Source of the DNA: Flagellimonas hymeniacidonis
GTDB lineage: Bacteria; Bacteroidota; Bacteroidia; Flavobacteriales; Flavobacteriaceae
Direction of reading: 5' to 3'
DNA: 64,000 nt
Assembly: GCF_008040165.1 (NCBI RefSeq)
Contig: NZ_VRUR01000001.1
Coordinates: 1,817,349-1,881,348, forward strand
Position 1 is the first letter of the stretch; every line of letters starts with the position of its first letter. Position numbers and translations under genes: made by a program. Positions 17,232 to 25,722 of the stretch are shown here, piece after piece. Under the pieces are notes generated by a model that made no database searches, had not been told where the DNA came from, and was given only the letters and a program-made list of their open reading frames with translations.

Positions 17232-17705
17232 TTAGTTGTAGGTGACGCTAAGGTTCTTCCAGTTGTTGTCTGCTGTAGTTACTAATTTATTATGGTCTTT
17301 TTCATTCAACCAAAGCTGTTGTGCATCCAATTCCAGATTGTATAAAAACAGAAAGTACTTCCCGTGTTCTACAATAAACTTATTGGGGTCCACCCTGAAT
17401 TTTGCTCCCGCATATATTCCAAAAGCACAGTATCCTCCGTATTCTGGTAAATATTTCTCGGGGTTTTTGTCAAAACGCGCTTTTTGTTCTGCTGAAGTGA
17501 AATAATAGACAACCTTTTTGTGTTCAGATTTGAATTCTTTGACCCCTTTTTGGGCAAGGCCTAAATCCAAATAGGATACTGGGCTATAACCTTGCAGGGC
17601 AATATTGCTGTTGTCTATGTTATTGGCCTTTTTATCTTGGCTCCAAGCCGTTGAAGTAGTCAAAATGACTACTGTTGCCATTAAAATTGTTTTTAAAGTT
17701 TTCAT
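17232..17705 (-). CDS. Exported YHS-domain protein
   Basis: A 157-residue protein with a signal peptide (cleavage near STAWSQ, residue 23). The YHS-like region, about residues 36-95, reads GYSPVSYLDLGLAQKG...YYFTSAEQKARFDKNPEKYLPEYGGYCAFG. This type of YHS protein is widespread in Bacteroidetes and is thought to bind metal, but its exact role is unknown. It is the first gene of the minus-strand cluster after the palindromic operator at 17921-17942, 216 bp upstream of its start. Confidence 0.85.
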   Translation of the reverse strand: MKTLKTILMATVVILTTSTAWSQDKKANNIDNSNIALQGYSPVSYLDLGLAQKGVKEFKSEHKKVVYYFTSAEQKARFDKNPEKYLPEYGGYCAFGIYAGAKFRVDPNKFIVEHGKYFLFLYNLELDAQQLWLNEKDHNKLVTTADNNWKNLSVTYN

Positions 17706-17920
17706 TATATATTTTTTTGATATTTGTTGTTTTTTTTGAATGAATTGTTGTTACACCATCACTTGTGAAAACCTTTATGCTCTTGGTGATGTTGTTCTGG
17801 ACTATCTGTGGCCACTCTACTAATGGCGATATTTTTTTCAATTTGATGTTCTTTTCCCCATAAAGTCATTTTTAATTTGACATTGCCCCCTAGGCGGGAA
17901 TTTTTTGCGCATATCATTTA

Positions 17921-17942
17921 AGTTACCAAACGTTTGGTAACT
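17921..17942. promoter_or_regulatory. TetR operator 1, perfect 22-bp palindrome
   Basis: The core TTACCAAACGTTTGGTAA is extended by two more paired bases on each side. It lies between the TetR stop (17960) and the YHS start (17705), in the leader or promoter region of the minus-strand cluster. A near-identical core lies upstream of the TetR gene itself at 18575-18592, which makes binding by that TetR protein very likely. Confidence 0.85.
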
Positions 17943-17959
17943 AATTTTTTCAAATTTTT

Positions 17960-18526
17960 TTAATCTTTCAAATACAATTTTTCAATGGCTTCCAACACGG
18001 CCTTAAAGGGCGCTACCGAACCAAGACTTTCAGAGACGACCAGTCCACCTTGAATGTGCACCAATACCTCTACCGCCTTTTCAGCTGCCTCTTCTTTGCT
18101 ATAATCAAAATCAAGCCCCAATAATGTAAATGCATCTATCCAAGTCGTCATACTCCCCTTTATCTTATTTCCGAATAGGCCCTGTCCCGCATCCATGGAC
18201 AATGCTCTAAGAAGGCACATCTCATGGCCATGATCATAGAGATCTTCGCTAATAATTTTAAGAGCTTCGCGAAGCCTGTCCTTGGGAGGAATTGAGCTGT
18301 CGGAAAGGAGATTATATATATGTTCTTTGACCCATTCCTCCGCAAAGTCCAGTACGGCGTCCGTAATTTCTTTCTTGCCGCCTGGAAACCTGTGATACAA
18401 ACTGGCCTTGTTCAAATTGGCCGCTTGTGCCAATTGATTTAGACTGGAGCCCTCATAACCCTTTTTTCGCAATACCGACATCAGGTTTAATATTAATTTT
18501 TTATCCTCTATTTTCTTTGGTCTCAA
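17960..18526 (-). CDS. TetR-family transcriptional repressor of the 12613-17705 cluster
   Basis: The HTH reads YEGSSLNQLAQAANLNKASLYHRFPGGKKEI, followed by a ligand-binding helical domain (AcrR-like group with LxxxSESLGSVAPFKAVL near the end). The frame is open to a TTG at 18553, but that codon lies inside the promoter -7 box. I therefore choose TTG 18526, which has an AGGA 5 bp upstream and still keeps the whole HTH. This gives 188 residues. It probably represses itself and the cluster beginning with the YHS gene through the two palindromes. Confidence 0.88.
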   Translation of the reverse strand: MRPKKIEDKKLILNLMSVLRKKGYEGSSLNQLAQAANLNKASLYHRFPGGKKEITDAVLDFAEEWVKEHIYNLLSDSSIPPKDRLREALKIISEDLYDHGHEMCLLRALSMDAGQGLFGNKIKGSMTTWIDAFTLLGLDFDYSKEEAAEKAVEVLVHIQGGLVVSESLGSVAPFKAVLEAIEKLYLKD

Positions 18527-18550
18527 GAGATTCCTTTTAAAATTATTTGA

Positions 18551-18592
18551 CAAATCTATAAATAAATTATGTAGTAACCAAACGTTTGGTAA
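18551..18592 (-). promoter_or_regulatory. Promoter and operator 2 of the TetR gene
   Basis: On the minus strand a -7 box TAGATTTG (18558-18551) fits the Bacteroidetes consensus TAnnTTTG, and a TTTG lies 20 bp upstream inside the palindrome ACCAAACGTTTGGT (18577-18590). The operator therefore covers the -33 element, as expected for autorepression. Confidence 0.75.
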
Positions 18593-18732
18593 AAAACTTT
18601 TTGTGGCTATGTAAATCCGATTGGTCTATTCTGAACCTCTCATGCATATATATCTGATTCAGTCTCAAAAAACAGCCATTTTATGGGATAATGCATCGAT
18701 AGTGAATTTTCTCTTGCTATTGTGTTCTATTC

Positions 18733-19041
18733 TTGGTTTTAGCAGATTCAATTTATTCGGAATCTTCCAAATACATAAGAAAAAGTACAAAACATGTTGA
18801 ATGGTCTAAACCAGGAGATAGTATTTATGCTAATGTAAAATACATTGATGATTGTAATTGGATATTAACATATGACCCTAGATTGAATGAACTTGATGAA
18901 ATAGAACAGCTTATCAATGCATCTGGAGGAATGCACTTGGAAACCATTGAAATAAGAAGGGATACTTTATTCTACAATGGTATTCTTAAAAATGATACCT
19001 TAACTTTTGTACAACCCGGAAGTATTTTGAAACTCAAATGA
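18733..19041 (+). CDS. Hypothetical protein, possibly 5'-damaged
   Basis: A 102-residue frame starting at TTG 18733, with no recognised domain. The body (SIYANVKYIDDCNWILTYDP...ETIEIRRDTLFYNGILKNDTLTF) looks like a real small soluble protein of Bacteroidetes type. No signal peptide is in frame. A different frame from GTG 18702 would read a signal-like NFLLLLCSILGF just before it. This suggests either a frameshift that separated the signal from the body or a chance overlap. Function unknown. Confidence 0.45.
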   Translation: MVLADSIYSESSKYIRKSTKHVEWSKPGDSIYANVKYIDDCNWILTYDPRLNELDEIEQLINASGGMHLETIEIRRDTLFYNGILKNDTLTFVQPGSILKLK

Positions 19042-19147
19042 CAAAGTTCAAAAAAGCGATTGGTAATATAAAATATGGTATATGCTAGGGTACAGTATTT
19101 TTTTAATTAAGAATCAATTTATAATATAGTCCCTCAAAAGCAATAAA

Positions 19148-19513
19148 ATGATACAAGGTGGACTTTTTGAAGACTCAAATTACATTTTTAGAGTTTATTA
19201 TCGCAAAAAGGGTAAACCTACTGGAAAACGTAGTAACAAGACTTACGCGAACACTTATGCTGATGTGCTTTATGACTTCTTGCTCAAGGAACTTTGTAAA
19301 AAGGTACATGGTCATGACTGGTGGAATAATGTTCTAAATGATGAAGACATTATCTGCCATAAAGAAAACAATGTTTCGGCATTCTATTCTGTAATCTTGA
19401 AGGATGGTAATAAAGTTATATGTGAGTATGATGTTGAAATGGAGGTAATTGGTTGCCGCAAAAATATTTTGAACAACCCCAATATATCACCTATTCGAAG
19501 GGTTGAACAATAA
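19148..19513 (+). CDS. Hypothetical protein
   Basis: A 121-residue protein, basic at the N-terminus (YYRKKGKPTGKRSNKTYANTYAD), rich in aromatic and charged residues, without signal peptide or membrane segment. I do not recognise a family. It sits among other poorly conserved genes left of a tRNA-Met remnant. Confidence 0.5.
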   Translation: MIQGGLFEDSNYIFRVYYRKKGKPTGKRSNKTYANTYADVLYDFLLKELCKKVHGHDWWNNVLNDEDIICHKENNVSAFYSVILKDGNKVICEYDVEMEVIGCRKNILNNPNISPIRRVEQ

Positions 19514-19574
19514 TAAAGTTCAAATAAAGGATAGCTCCGATTGAAGTAAGGAATTTTAACCAAACAAATAATAA

Positions 19575-20039
19575 TTGAAACCGAAAATCAAAATATTACT
19601 TCTATTAGTGCTATTTTCCATTACTATGAATGGACAAAAAACTAATCTGGAACTTGGCGAATTAAAAGCAGATATGGTTAAATATGTACTCGAAATTGGA
19701 GAAATATTTGAATTCAATCTCGATTTCACGGATAACTCTATCAAAAACGTTGAAAAAATTTTATCTGAAATCCACTCAGAATATAAAAGGACACAAGATC
19801 CCGAAGGATTAAATGGAGTTGCAATTCAATTTGGGTTTTACATTATGGAGACAATCGAAAGGAATCATGGCAATACCTGGTTTGAAAGGAATCACAAAGA
19901 TTTTGGAGAAAACTCATTCCCTTTTTATTGGAATGAGATGACCTTGTTCCCAATTGGCTGGTGTCAAAAACGAATTTTTGATGGGTCAGATGATAATGTT
20001 TGGGCGAAATATAAAATTGCTGTAATTGACAAGAATTAG
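19575..20039 (+). CDS. Hypothetical secreted protein
   Basis: A 154-residue protein from TTG 19575 with a clear signal peptide (KPKIKILLLLVLFSITMNGQ). The mature part contains GVAIQFGFYIMETIERNHGNTWFERNHKDF, loosely like small DUF3806-type proteins. That assignment is tentative. The gene may be part of a variable region. Confidence 0.5.
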   Translation: MKPKIKILLLLVLFSITMNGQKTNLELGELKADMVKYVLEIGEIFEFNLDFTDNSIKNVEKILSEIHSEYKRTQDPEGLNGVAIQFGFYIMETIERNHGNTWFERNHKDFGENSFPFYWNEMTLFPIGWCQKRIFDGSDDNVWAKYKIAVIDKN

Positions 20040-20148
20040 TAAAGTTCAATTAAAGGATTCCATTAGTTAAATTTTATGAGACATATTGTTTTTGTTATCA
20101 CTGCAATTCTGACTATTAAATAATTTTTCCATTTTAAAAGTGTTGTCA

Positions 20149-21717
20149 ATGAAATACAATCGAATTATCCTTATAACCTTATTGGTAATGTGCGTTACGG
20201 TCAGATCCCAAAAAAAGAAAATAACTGTCCTTGCAAACGATAAAAAGGAAATAGGAACCAATATAATATCCGAAACTGCAATTTTGGCCACTGAATATCT
20301 TTTTGCCGAAAGGGTCAGCGAATTTCAAATTGATACTTTATCAAACCACATTGACCTTCAGCTAAGAGGATTGAGCAAGAATGGAAAGTGGCTTGACAAC
20401 AAAGGTTACACATTGAGGTACGATGCTGAAAATCAAAAAGTCTTATGGTCAGAAAAAGTTAATTATCAATTGGAAAATATTGAACAATTTGAGGGTATTA
20501 CTCTTAGAACCAAAGCAGGGAAAACTTTCTGTATTGATAATGATACGGGTGAGGAACTCTGGGAGATAAAGAATTCCATTCTTTTTGTTGATCGAACCAA
20601 AAAGATAGCACTGGGTTATCGATTGGCCTCATCCAACAAGGACCCAGAAATACTCGAAGGAATCGATTTGAGAAATGGAAATATTCTTTGGGAAAGATTC
20701 ATTACCCGTGAATATGGATGGGATGATATATACCGAATTGATGAATCTAACCTAATGATAGTTGCGGGTGGTGTCCATAAATTGAACATCAGTGATGGTA
20801 CAGGTTGGGATTATCATACCAAAACAGGGAAGAAAGACTATACTTCTTCGGCTGTAGGTACTGGACTCGGAATTGTTGCGGGTCTTTTAACGGGAACATA
20901 TGCCGCATCAACTGGTCACGATCTGGTTAGAGATGTGCGTTCAAACGTTATAGAGGATAGTTTGAATATCTATTTCGCCTCTAACGAATACTTTGTAAAG
21001 TTGGGTGAGAAAGGAAGCATTAGGTGGCAAATAAAGTTGCCAGATGATAAAACTAGTAAGTCACAAATTTTCAAAAAGGAAGAAGAACTGCTCATGGTCA
21101 ACAAAGGGTTTGCCTACATGGGATATCGAAAACTTGATGTCGGCATGCCTTTTATAGCTTCTTTCGACAGTGAAACCGGGCAGCAAAAATATCTTATAGA
21201 AGTTGGGGAGGAAAAAAACGATAACATAAATGGAATTGACCTAGATGGAAATAACCTTTTATTGCTGTTTCCAAATCGGGTATCAAAATTTAACATGGAA
21301 AATGGGCAAATCATCGAAAGCTCTCCTTTCAGTGAAGTGGGCTTTGGAGGACTGAATAACTTCATTGGCGAACATGTCTTTATAGAAAACAACTCCAAAT
21401 ATATAAGTTTACCGAAAGTAGATATAGCAAAACACTATGTGCTAACAAACAAGAATAAAATACTTGTCCTTGATTCTGAGTTAAAACCTGAAGATGAAAT
21501 TGATACTAACCAAGTTTATTTATACTATCTCAAATGGAAAGATTACAGCTTTCTCACCAGAGACAATAGTACTATGGTTATTGACGGGAAAGGTCAGAAA
21601 GTTGCAGAAATTACTGTAAACAAGAATTCAAGATTAATTGGTAATAAGCTGTATAGTATTTCTGATAAAAGTCTTTCGATTATAGATTTGAATCAAATCA
21701 TTGACACCGAACCTTGA
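20149..21717 (+). CDS. Secreted PQQ-like beta-propeller repeat protein
   Basis: The likely start is ATG 20149 (MKYNRIILITLLVMCVTVRSQ signal peptide), giving 522 residues. The body shows repeated blade signatures such as YDAENQKVLWSEKV, IDNDTGEELWEIKN, IDLRNGNILWERF, KTGKKDY and SFDSETGQQKY, typical of PQQ_2/beta-propeller repeats. A glycine-rich helix (AVGTGLGIVAGLLTGTYAAS, about residues 240-260) is embedded between blades and could insert in a membrane. No catalytic site is visible. It is probably a scaffold or binding protein outside the inner membrane. Confidence 0.7.
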   Translation: MKYNRIILITLLVMCVTVRSQKKKITVLANDKKEIGTNIISETAILATEYLFAERVSEFQIDTLSNHIDLQLRGLSKNGKWLDNKGYTLRYDAENQKVLWSEKVNYQLENIEQFEGITLRTKAGKTFCIDNDTGEELWEIKNSILFVDRTKKIALGYRLASSNKDPEILEGIDLRNGNILWERFITREYGWDDIYRIDESNLMIVAGGVHKLNISDGTGWDYHTKTGKKDYTSSAVGTGLGIVAGLLTGTYAASTGHDLVRDVRSNVIEDSLNIYFASNEYFVKLGEKGSIRWQIKLPDDKTSKSQIFKKEEELLMVNKGFAYMGYRKLDVGMPFIASFDSETGQQKYLIEVGEEKNDNINGIDLDGNNLLLLFPNRVSKFNMENGQIIESSPFSEVGFGGLNNFIGEHVFIENNSKYISLPKVDIAKHYVLTNKNKILVLDSELKPEDEIDTNQVYLYYLKWKDYSFLTRDNSTMVIDGKGQKVAEITVNKNSRLIGNKLYSISDKSLSIIDLNQIIDTEP

Positions 21718-22102
21718 TTTAGTGTTTTTAGTGAATCCGAAGTTCCCTATGACCCATTCCGGGATACTTTTCATTTTAGGATTATTTTGATGTACTATAC
21801 ATTTATACAAACAAATTGAAAATTCAAATAAACGATGCGTAACACGGATTTAACTATGAATACGGGAAAAATTCTGAAAAACTGAAATACAACAAAGAAA
21901 TTGGCTTGACGGGGAGTAAAATTATGCATGTGATTGTGGAAGCTTTGACAATTGAATAAATCGAGGCTACTTTGATACAAAAATCACCAACAGAATACCT
22001 AAGATAGTATGCTACTATTGATTGATACATGTCAATCAATGTTTATATAGTAAAGATTTTCACAGGCATACTGTATATAAAATTAGTTTTAGGTAGAAAT
22101 TA

Positions 22103-22132
22103 AAAAAGCTTCCGAGAAATCGGAAGCTTTTT
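22103..22132. terminator. Bidirectional terminator of the tRNA-Met remnant
   Basis: A 13-bp perfect stem (arms 22103-22115 and 22120-22132, GAAA loop), A-rich on one side and T-rich on the other, so it can act on both strands. It lies directly 3' of the minus-strand tRNA-Met fragment and was probably its native terminator. Confidence 0.85.
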
Positions 22133-22140
22133 CTTTTCTA

Positions 22141-22192
22141 GTAGCGGGAACAGGACTCGAACCTGTGACCTTCGGGTTATGAGCCCGGCGAG
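22141..22192 (-). other. 3' part of a tRNA-Met(CAT) gene, probable integration (att) scar
   Basis: The minus strand reads the anticodon arm CGGGCTCATAACCCG (anticodon CAT), then the variable loop, a perfect T arm with TTCGAGT, the acceptor 3' strand TCCCGCT and discriminator A. The D arm and 5' acceptor strand are missing; upstream sequence is unrelated AT-rich DNA. Truncation at the anticodon arm is where tyrosine recombinases usually leave an att core in tRNA genes. The intact tRNA would be expected to the right on the minus strand but is not in this window. It cannot work as a tRNA gene. Confidence 0.8.
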
Positions 22193-22270
22193 GTTATTCA
22201 CTTTGTTTATAACGAATTGATAGTCAATTAATTAGTAATTATTTTAAGATAACTCCATAACCCGAACGTC
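22167..22270. repeat. Inverted repeat containing the tRNA-Met anticodon-arm sequence
   Basis: The segment 22167-22183 within the tRNA fragment recurs in inverse orientation at 22253-22270 with one mismatch and one inserted base (core CATAACCCGAA). The arms are about 70 bp apart. This could be a recombinase arm or core site, or a second copy of the att core. Confidence 0.55.
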
Positions 22271-22362
22271 TTTAAAGGTATTGTTCCCAACTTAAAATGA
22301 TAACCTGTGTCCTATGATGGGAGAATTATCGAATACTTAGTTATACTTTTGGAAATAGTTTA

Positions 22363-22695
22363 ATGAAATTGAACTTACTGATTATGGGAACTGAATTTGA
22401 TTTGAACAAGGCTCTTCTTCCTGGAGGAATCCGGAATGAACTTCATCTTGAAAGAGCCTCTATTGCCCACAGACTATTAAGACTAATGGTCAAGGAAAAT
22501 GGAAAATTAGAACCAATCTGGAAAAAACTTGGAGAAGTTATTAGGGCTTATGAAGATGAAAACTGGTCTCGAAATTCCAATATAACCCAGAAACAAATAG
22601 AAGAAAGCGACCAAGCAGAATTAAAGGCGGAAAAAGAAAGGCCTTGGATTCGTCAATATCTTGTAAAAAATTTAGAACACTTCATAAGCAATTAA
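22363..22695 (+). CDS. Hypothetical protein
   Basis: A 110-residue, charged, mostly helical protein (GTEFDLNKALLPGGIRNELHLERASIAHRLLRLMVKENGKLEPIWKKLGEVIRAYEDENW). No signal peptide and no recognised family. Internal starts at Met8 (22384) are possible. It lies just inside the segment that would follow the tRNA-Met att scar. Confidence 0.5.
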   Translation: MKLNLLIMGTEFDLNKALLPGGIRNELHLERASIAHRLLRLMVKENGKLEPIWKKLGEVIRAYEDENWSRNSNITQKQIEESDQAELKAEKERPWIRQYLVKNLEHFISN

Positions 22696-22782
22696 TGCCA
22701 GATTTGTATTGCTCAACTTGGATAATTTGAATTGTTGGTTTAATGGGGTTGCGCTCCGAAAAAAGTTTAAATAAATGTGGGT

Positions 22783-23040
22783 TTAAGGATACACTTGATA
22801 ACAATCATCTGAATTTCCAGTTGGTGGGCAATAAGAGGCTTTGCAGGCACTGCCCTGTTTTTCTTTCGCAATTTCTACGCACCTAGACTCCGAAACAAAT
22901 GGGTGGTTGGTCTGCACAAAGGGTTGACTAGTGCCAAAACCTCCACAACTAATGCTGCAATTACCACCTTCTTCACCTGACGAGCAGGAAAGAGAAAATA
23001 TCAAAAATACTATTGAAAAATATTGAAAAAGAGGTTTCAT
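22783..23040 (-). CDS. Small Cys-rich lipoprotein
   Basis: An 85-residue protein with signal MKPLFQYFSIVFLIFSLSC (lipobox Cys19) and a mature part of about 66 residues with further Cys in NCSISCGG, SRCVEIAK, SACKASYCPP and DDCYQ. The pattern suggests disulfides outside the cytoplasm. It is the last gene of a minus-strand unit (24163 to 22783) divergent from the ECF sigma gene at 24383. Function unknown. Confidence 0.65.
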   Translation of the reverse strand: MKPLFQYFSIVFLIFSLSCSSGEEGGNCSISCGGFGTSQPFVQTNHPFVSESRCVEIAKEKQGSACKASYCPPTGNSDDCYQVYP

Positions 23041-23066
23041 AAATATTTTGGTTGATAAGGTTTAAA

Positions 23067-23645
23067 TCATTCTTGAACAATACATTCTGCCGGTTCCATT
23101 AAGCTGGCCTGAAGATTTTTATTCAGTATTTCATAGTCAAAGAAGATGCCGGTATCATCGCTTCCCATTTTCTCTTCGGATACTTTATCCGAGGAAAAAT
23201 AAACCTTTATATAGACCACGGGTTGGGAGGCAAGTAGTTGCATCTGCTCAGCGCTCACCTCATAATAAGGTCTGTTTATTTCTGTTGTCACTGGCAACGT
23301 AAACTTACCTAGTAATGTTCTGTCTGGATATAGTGTGATGATACTGTCATCTTGGAACCGAATTATTAATGGATTATCTTTTAAAATATCTATTCTTCGA
23401 CCTAACTCACGAACCAAAACCAATGACAGATAATAATCATCATCTGACTTCACGAAGTTGGCGGATGCAGCTTGGCTGAATTTCGAGAATAAAGGCTTTA
23501 GCTTAGTGGCCTTTACAATTTTCTTGTCTTCAAAATGTTTGTTTGCCTTGCGCACCCTTTTTTCTGAGTATTTACATTTTTGTCCAAAAGATGTTGCACA
23601 AACGCATAAGGCCAATAGAATGATAAAATGGAAATGTGGTTTCAT
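23067..23645 (-). CDS. Hypothetical secreted protein
   Basis: A 192-residue protein with a signal peptide (ILLALCVCATSFGQ, cleaved near residue 21) and no recognised domain. It has a basic N-terminal region followed by beta-rich sequence. Its ATG overlaps the stop of the upstream gene by 4 bp, so the two are co-translated. It belongs to the unit divergent from the sigma/anti-sigma pair and may be a target or partner of that system. Confidence 0.65.
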   Translation of the reverse strand: MKPHFHFIILLALCVCATSFGQKCKYSEKRVRKANKHFEDKKIVKATKLKPLFSKFSQAASANFVKSDDDYYLSLVLVRELGRRIDILKDNPLIIRFQDDSIITLYPDRTLLGKFTLPVTTEINRPYYEVSAEQMQLLASQPVVYIKVYFSSDKVSEEKMGSDDTGIFFDYEILNKNLQASLMEPAECIVQE

Positions 23646-24163
23646 ATTTTCATTGAGATTTTAATCGTTGCAACTCCCATTTCAGATGAGACATCAAATT
23701 GTAAGGGCAAGTAGAACCCAACAGATTTTTTATTCAGGTATATGGGTTTCCACTTAGGGACAAGAAGTCCTACCAATGCGCCCAAAACTGCACCTCCTCC
23801 TGTCATTGCCAAATAAAAACCGGCATCCTTTTCTTGTGGCCGCCCCAATGCATCAGTATCCAGATCTATAAGAAGAGAGCTCAAAGCTCCTGTTGCCGCG
23901 CCAAAAGATGCCCCTACCAAAACATGATTCCCTTTAGGGATTTTGATAAAATCTATCTCATCCACCATCATACTTTTCTGTTTCCCACTGTTTGAATCAA
24001 AAAAAGACGCTTCCATACCCGAAATAGTGAAATCCTTCGCGCTAATAACTTTGTGGTCTTGCAGGTATACTTTGGCTTTGGCATAACGGGTTCCATCGTG
24101 GGTTTGTGCAATTCCCTCAAATACCATAGTGAAAATCAATATCACAAAAACAACATACTTCAT
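23642..24163 (-). CDS. Exported glycine-zipper protein
   Basis: A 173-residue protein with signal MKYVVFVILIFTMVFEGIAQ. Two glycine-rich hydrophobic stretches, VLVGASFGAATGALSSLLI and YLAMTGGGAVLGALVGLLV (about 85-135), can form a membrane hairpin of glycine-zipper type. The first part (AKVYLQDHKVISAKDFTISG) is beta-like. It is the first gene of the minus-strand unit and is divergent from the ECF sigma gene, with 219 bp between them. Function unknown. Confidence 0.65.
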   Translation of the reverse strand: MKYVVFVILIFTMVFEGIAQTHDGTRYAKAKVYLQDHKVISAKDFTISGMEASFFDSNSGKQKSMMVDEIDFIKIPKGNHVLVGASFGAATGALSSLLIDLDTDALGRPQEKDAGFYLAMTGGGAVLGALVGLLVPKWKPIYLNKKSVGFYLPLQFDVSSEMGVATIKISMKI

Positions 24164-24382
24164 AAGATTATCTTTTGAATTGTACGCAAGTCTCGGCGGA
24201 AGTTTAACATAAAATGTATTCCCCTTATTTTATTATTCATTCAATGCTTACCGTACCTAATTAATAGACTCTGAAAAGGGCTGTTTTTTCCCGACGTTCA
24301 TATAAAATTGTTTAGCGGGCGAAAAAGGGCATCGGGAAATTTTTATCTATTTTGCAGTCATTAAACCGACACCACAACCTCA

Positions 24383-24922
24383 ATGGGTAGACCTATTCGA
24401 AATGATTCCGATGTTTTATGGGGCAATTATTTACAAGGTGATAGGGCCGCTCTCAAGGAACTGATAAATAGGTACAATGATGTATTGCTCATGTTCTTGC
24501 TTGGAAAAACCAAGAACAGGGAAATAGCCAAGGAGATAGCACAGGAAACCTGGCTTAAGATGGCAAAGCACAAAAAGGGCATTAAAAACTTCAAGGCATA
24601 TCTGTATAAGGTAGCCTCAAATGCATGGATAGACATGTGCACGAAGAACAGCAAAATAAAAAGTGTCGAAAAAACTACCTCTTCAATTAATGGAATAGCA
24701 GTGAAACCTGAAGTTTTCTATAAGCTGAGGGAGGAGGATATAACCAAAATGTACCGCTCTTGTCTGACAGATGGAGAATATGAATTATGGAAACTTCATT
24801 GTGAAGGATATAATAGTGAAGAAATATGCAAGCGGCTTTCGATACAAAGAAAAACTGTGGACAACAAAAAATCCATGATTCGTAAAAAATTGATGCTGGA
24901 AATAAAAAACCTTACAAAATAG
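24383..24922 (+). CDS. ECF-type RNA polymerase sigma factor
   Basis: A 179-residue sigma-70 family protein. Region 2 is about residues 14-80 (LINRYNDVLLMFLLGKTKNREIAKEIAQETWLKMAKH...AYLYKVASNAWID). Region 4 is about 125-175 (LTDGEYELWKLHCEGYNSEEICKRLSIQRKTVDNKKSMIRKKL). It lies 14 bp upstream of a membrane protein with an anti-sigma zinc motif and is divergent from three exported-protein genes. It probably directs transcription of its own locus. Confidence 0.9.
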   Translation: MGRPIRNDSDVLWGNYLQGDRAALKELINRYNDVLLMFLLGKTKNREIAKEIAQETWLKMAKHKKGIKNFKAYLYKVASNAWIDMCTKNSKIKSVEKTTSSINGIAVKPEVFYKLREEDITKMYRSCLTDGEYELWKLHCEGYNSEEICKRLSIQRKTVDNKKSMIRKKLMLEIKNLTK

Positions 24923-24936
24923 TTAATGCGGTTCTT

Positions 24937-25722
24937 ATGAATGATTTTTTAACCAATGAAGGACATATAGGTTTTGAAGTACTGATCGACCATGTTGATG
25001 GTATTTTGGATTCCAAATCCCAAGAGAAAATCGAGGAGCACATTAAAAAATGTACTGAGTGTTCAGGAACCATAGACAGTATTAAATGGTATTATGAAAC
25101 TTATGGAAAGGATAGGAAAAATCTTGAAAACTATCTGTTCGAAACTAAAAAAGGGATATTGGAAGCTTTGGATGATGTTTTACAGGAACCACACACCGAA
25201 CCAAAAAAGATACTCCCTTTATGGCAAAATATTTCCCGTGTCGCTGCAATTGTACTTCTTCTCATAATTCCTGTCCTGTTTATTATCAATAGCTCAAAAT
25301 CCTCAACTGCATTATTAAACGAATATCTTTCCTCCCCTTATCATAAACCACCTGTCTTACGAGGAGATGTTGACCAAAATATAATCCTTTGGAATCGAGT
25401 AGCCTTTCAATATGAGAGCAAGGAATATGATGAAACCATAACTTCCTTAAAAGCAATAATCGACCGAAAAGAAACACTTTCAATGGCTCATTTTTATACA
25501 GGTCTTTGTTATCTGTATTTAGAAAGCCCCAACCCTGGTAAGGCAATATCACACTTGCAAAAAGTAGCGAACGGCGAAAATCCATTTAAGGAGCAAGGGC
25601 TGTGGTACTTAAGTCTAGCTTATTTGCAGAACAGCCAAGAAACGTTATGCATACAGACTCTTGAAAGTATTAAGGGGTATAAGTACAAGGAGGCTCAAAA
25701 GTTATTAAGTGAACTAAACTGA
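24937..25722 (+). CDS. Membrane anti-sigma-like protein with zinc-binding N-terminus and periplasmic TPRs
   Basis: A 261-residue protein. The N-terminus has the zf-HC2 anti-sigma pattern, with H35-xxx-C39-xx-C42 in EEHIKKCTECSG and a DHVDGILD stretch before it. A single transmembrane helix follows (about 101-118, RVAAIVLLLIIPVLFIIN). The C-terminal half has TPR-like helices (HFYTGLCYLYLESPNPGKAISHLQKVA and GLWYLSLAYLQNSQETLCIQTLESI). The N-terminus would be cytoplasmic, holding the sigma factor, with the TPRs outside. It overlaps the end of the convergent CHAT protease gene by 9 bp. Confidence 0.85.
   Translation: MNDFLTNEGHIGFEVLIDHVDGILDSKSQEKIEEHIKKCTECSGTIDSIKWYYETYGKDRKNLENYLFETKKGILEALDDVLQEPHTEPKKILPLWQNISRVAAIVLLLIIPVLFIINSSKSSTALLNEYLSSPYHKPPVLRGDVDQNIILWNRVAFQYESKEYDETITSLKAIIDRKETLSMAHFYTGLCYLYLESPNPGKAISHLQKVANGENPFKEQGLWYLSLAYLQNSQETLCIQTLESIKGYKYKEAQKLLSELN

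Noticed and set aside
17632..17841. 69-residue minus-strand frame upstream of the YHS gene
   Set aside because: Low-complexity Lys/Asn sequence overlapping the YHS start in another frame, no start signal, sits in the leader region after the TetR operator.
18702..18790. GTG-started signal-like frame before the 18733 gene
   Set aside because: Runs out of the 18733 frame and soon stops; too short to call separately, mentioned only as possible 5' damage.
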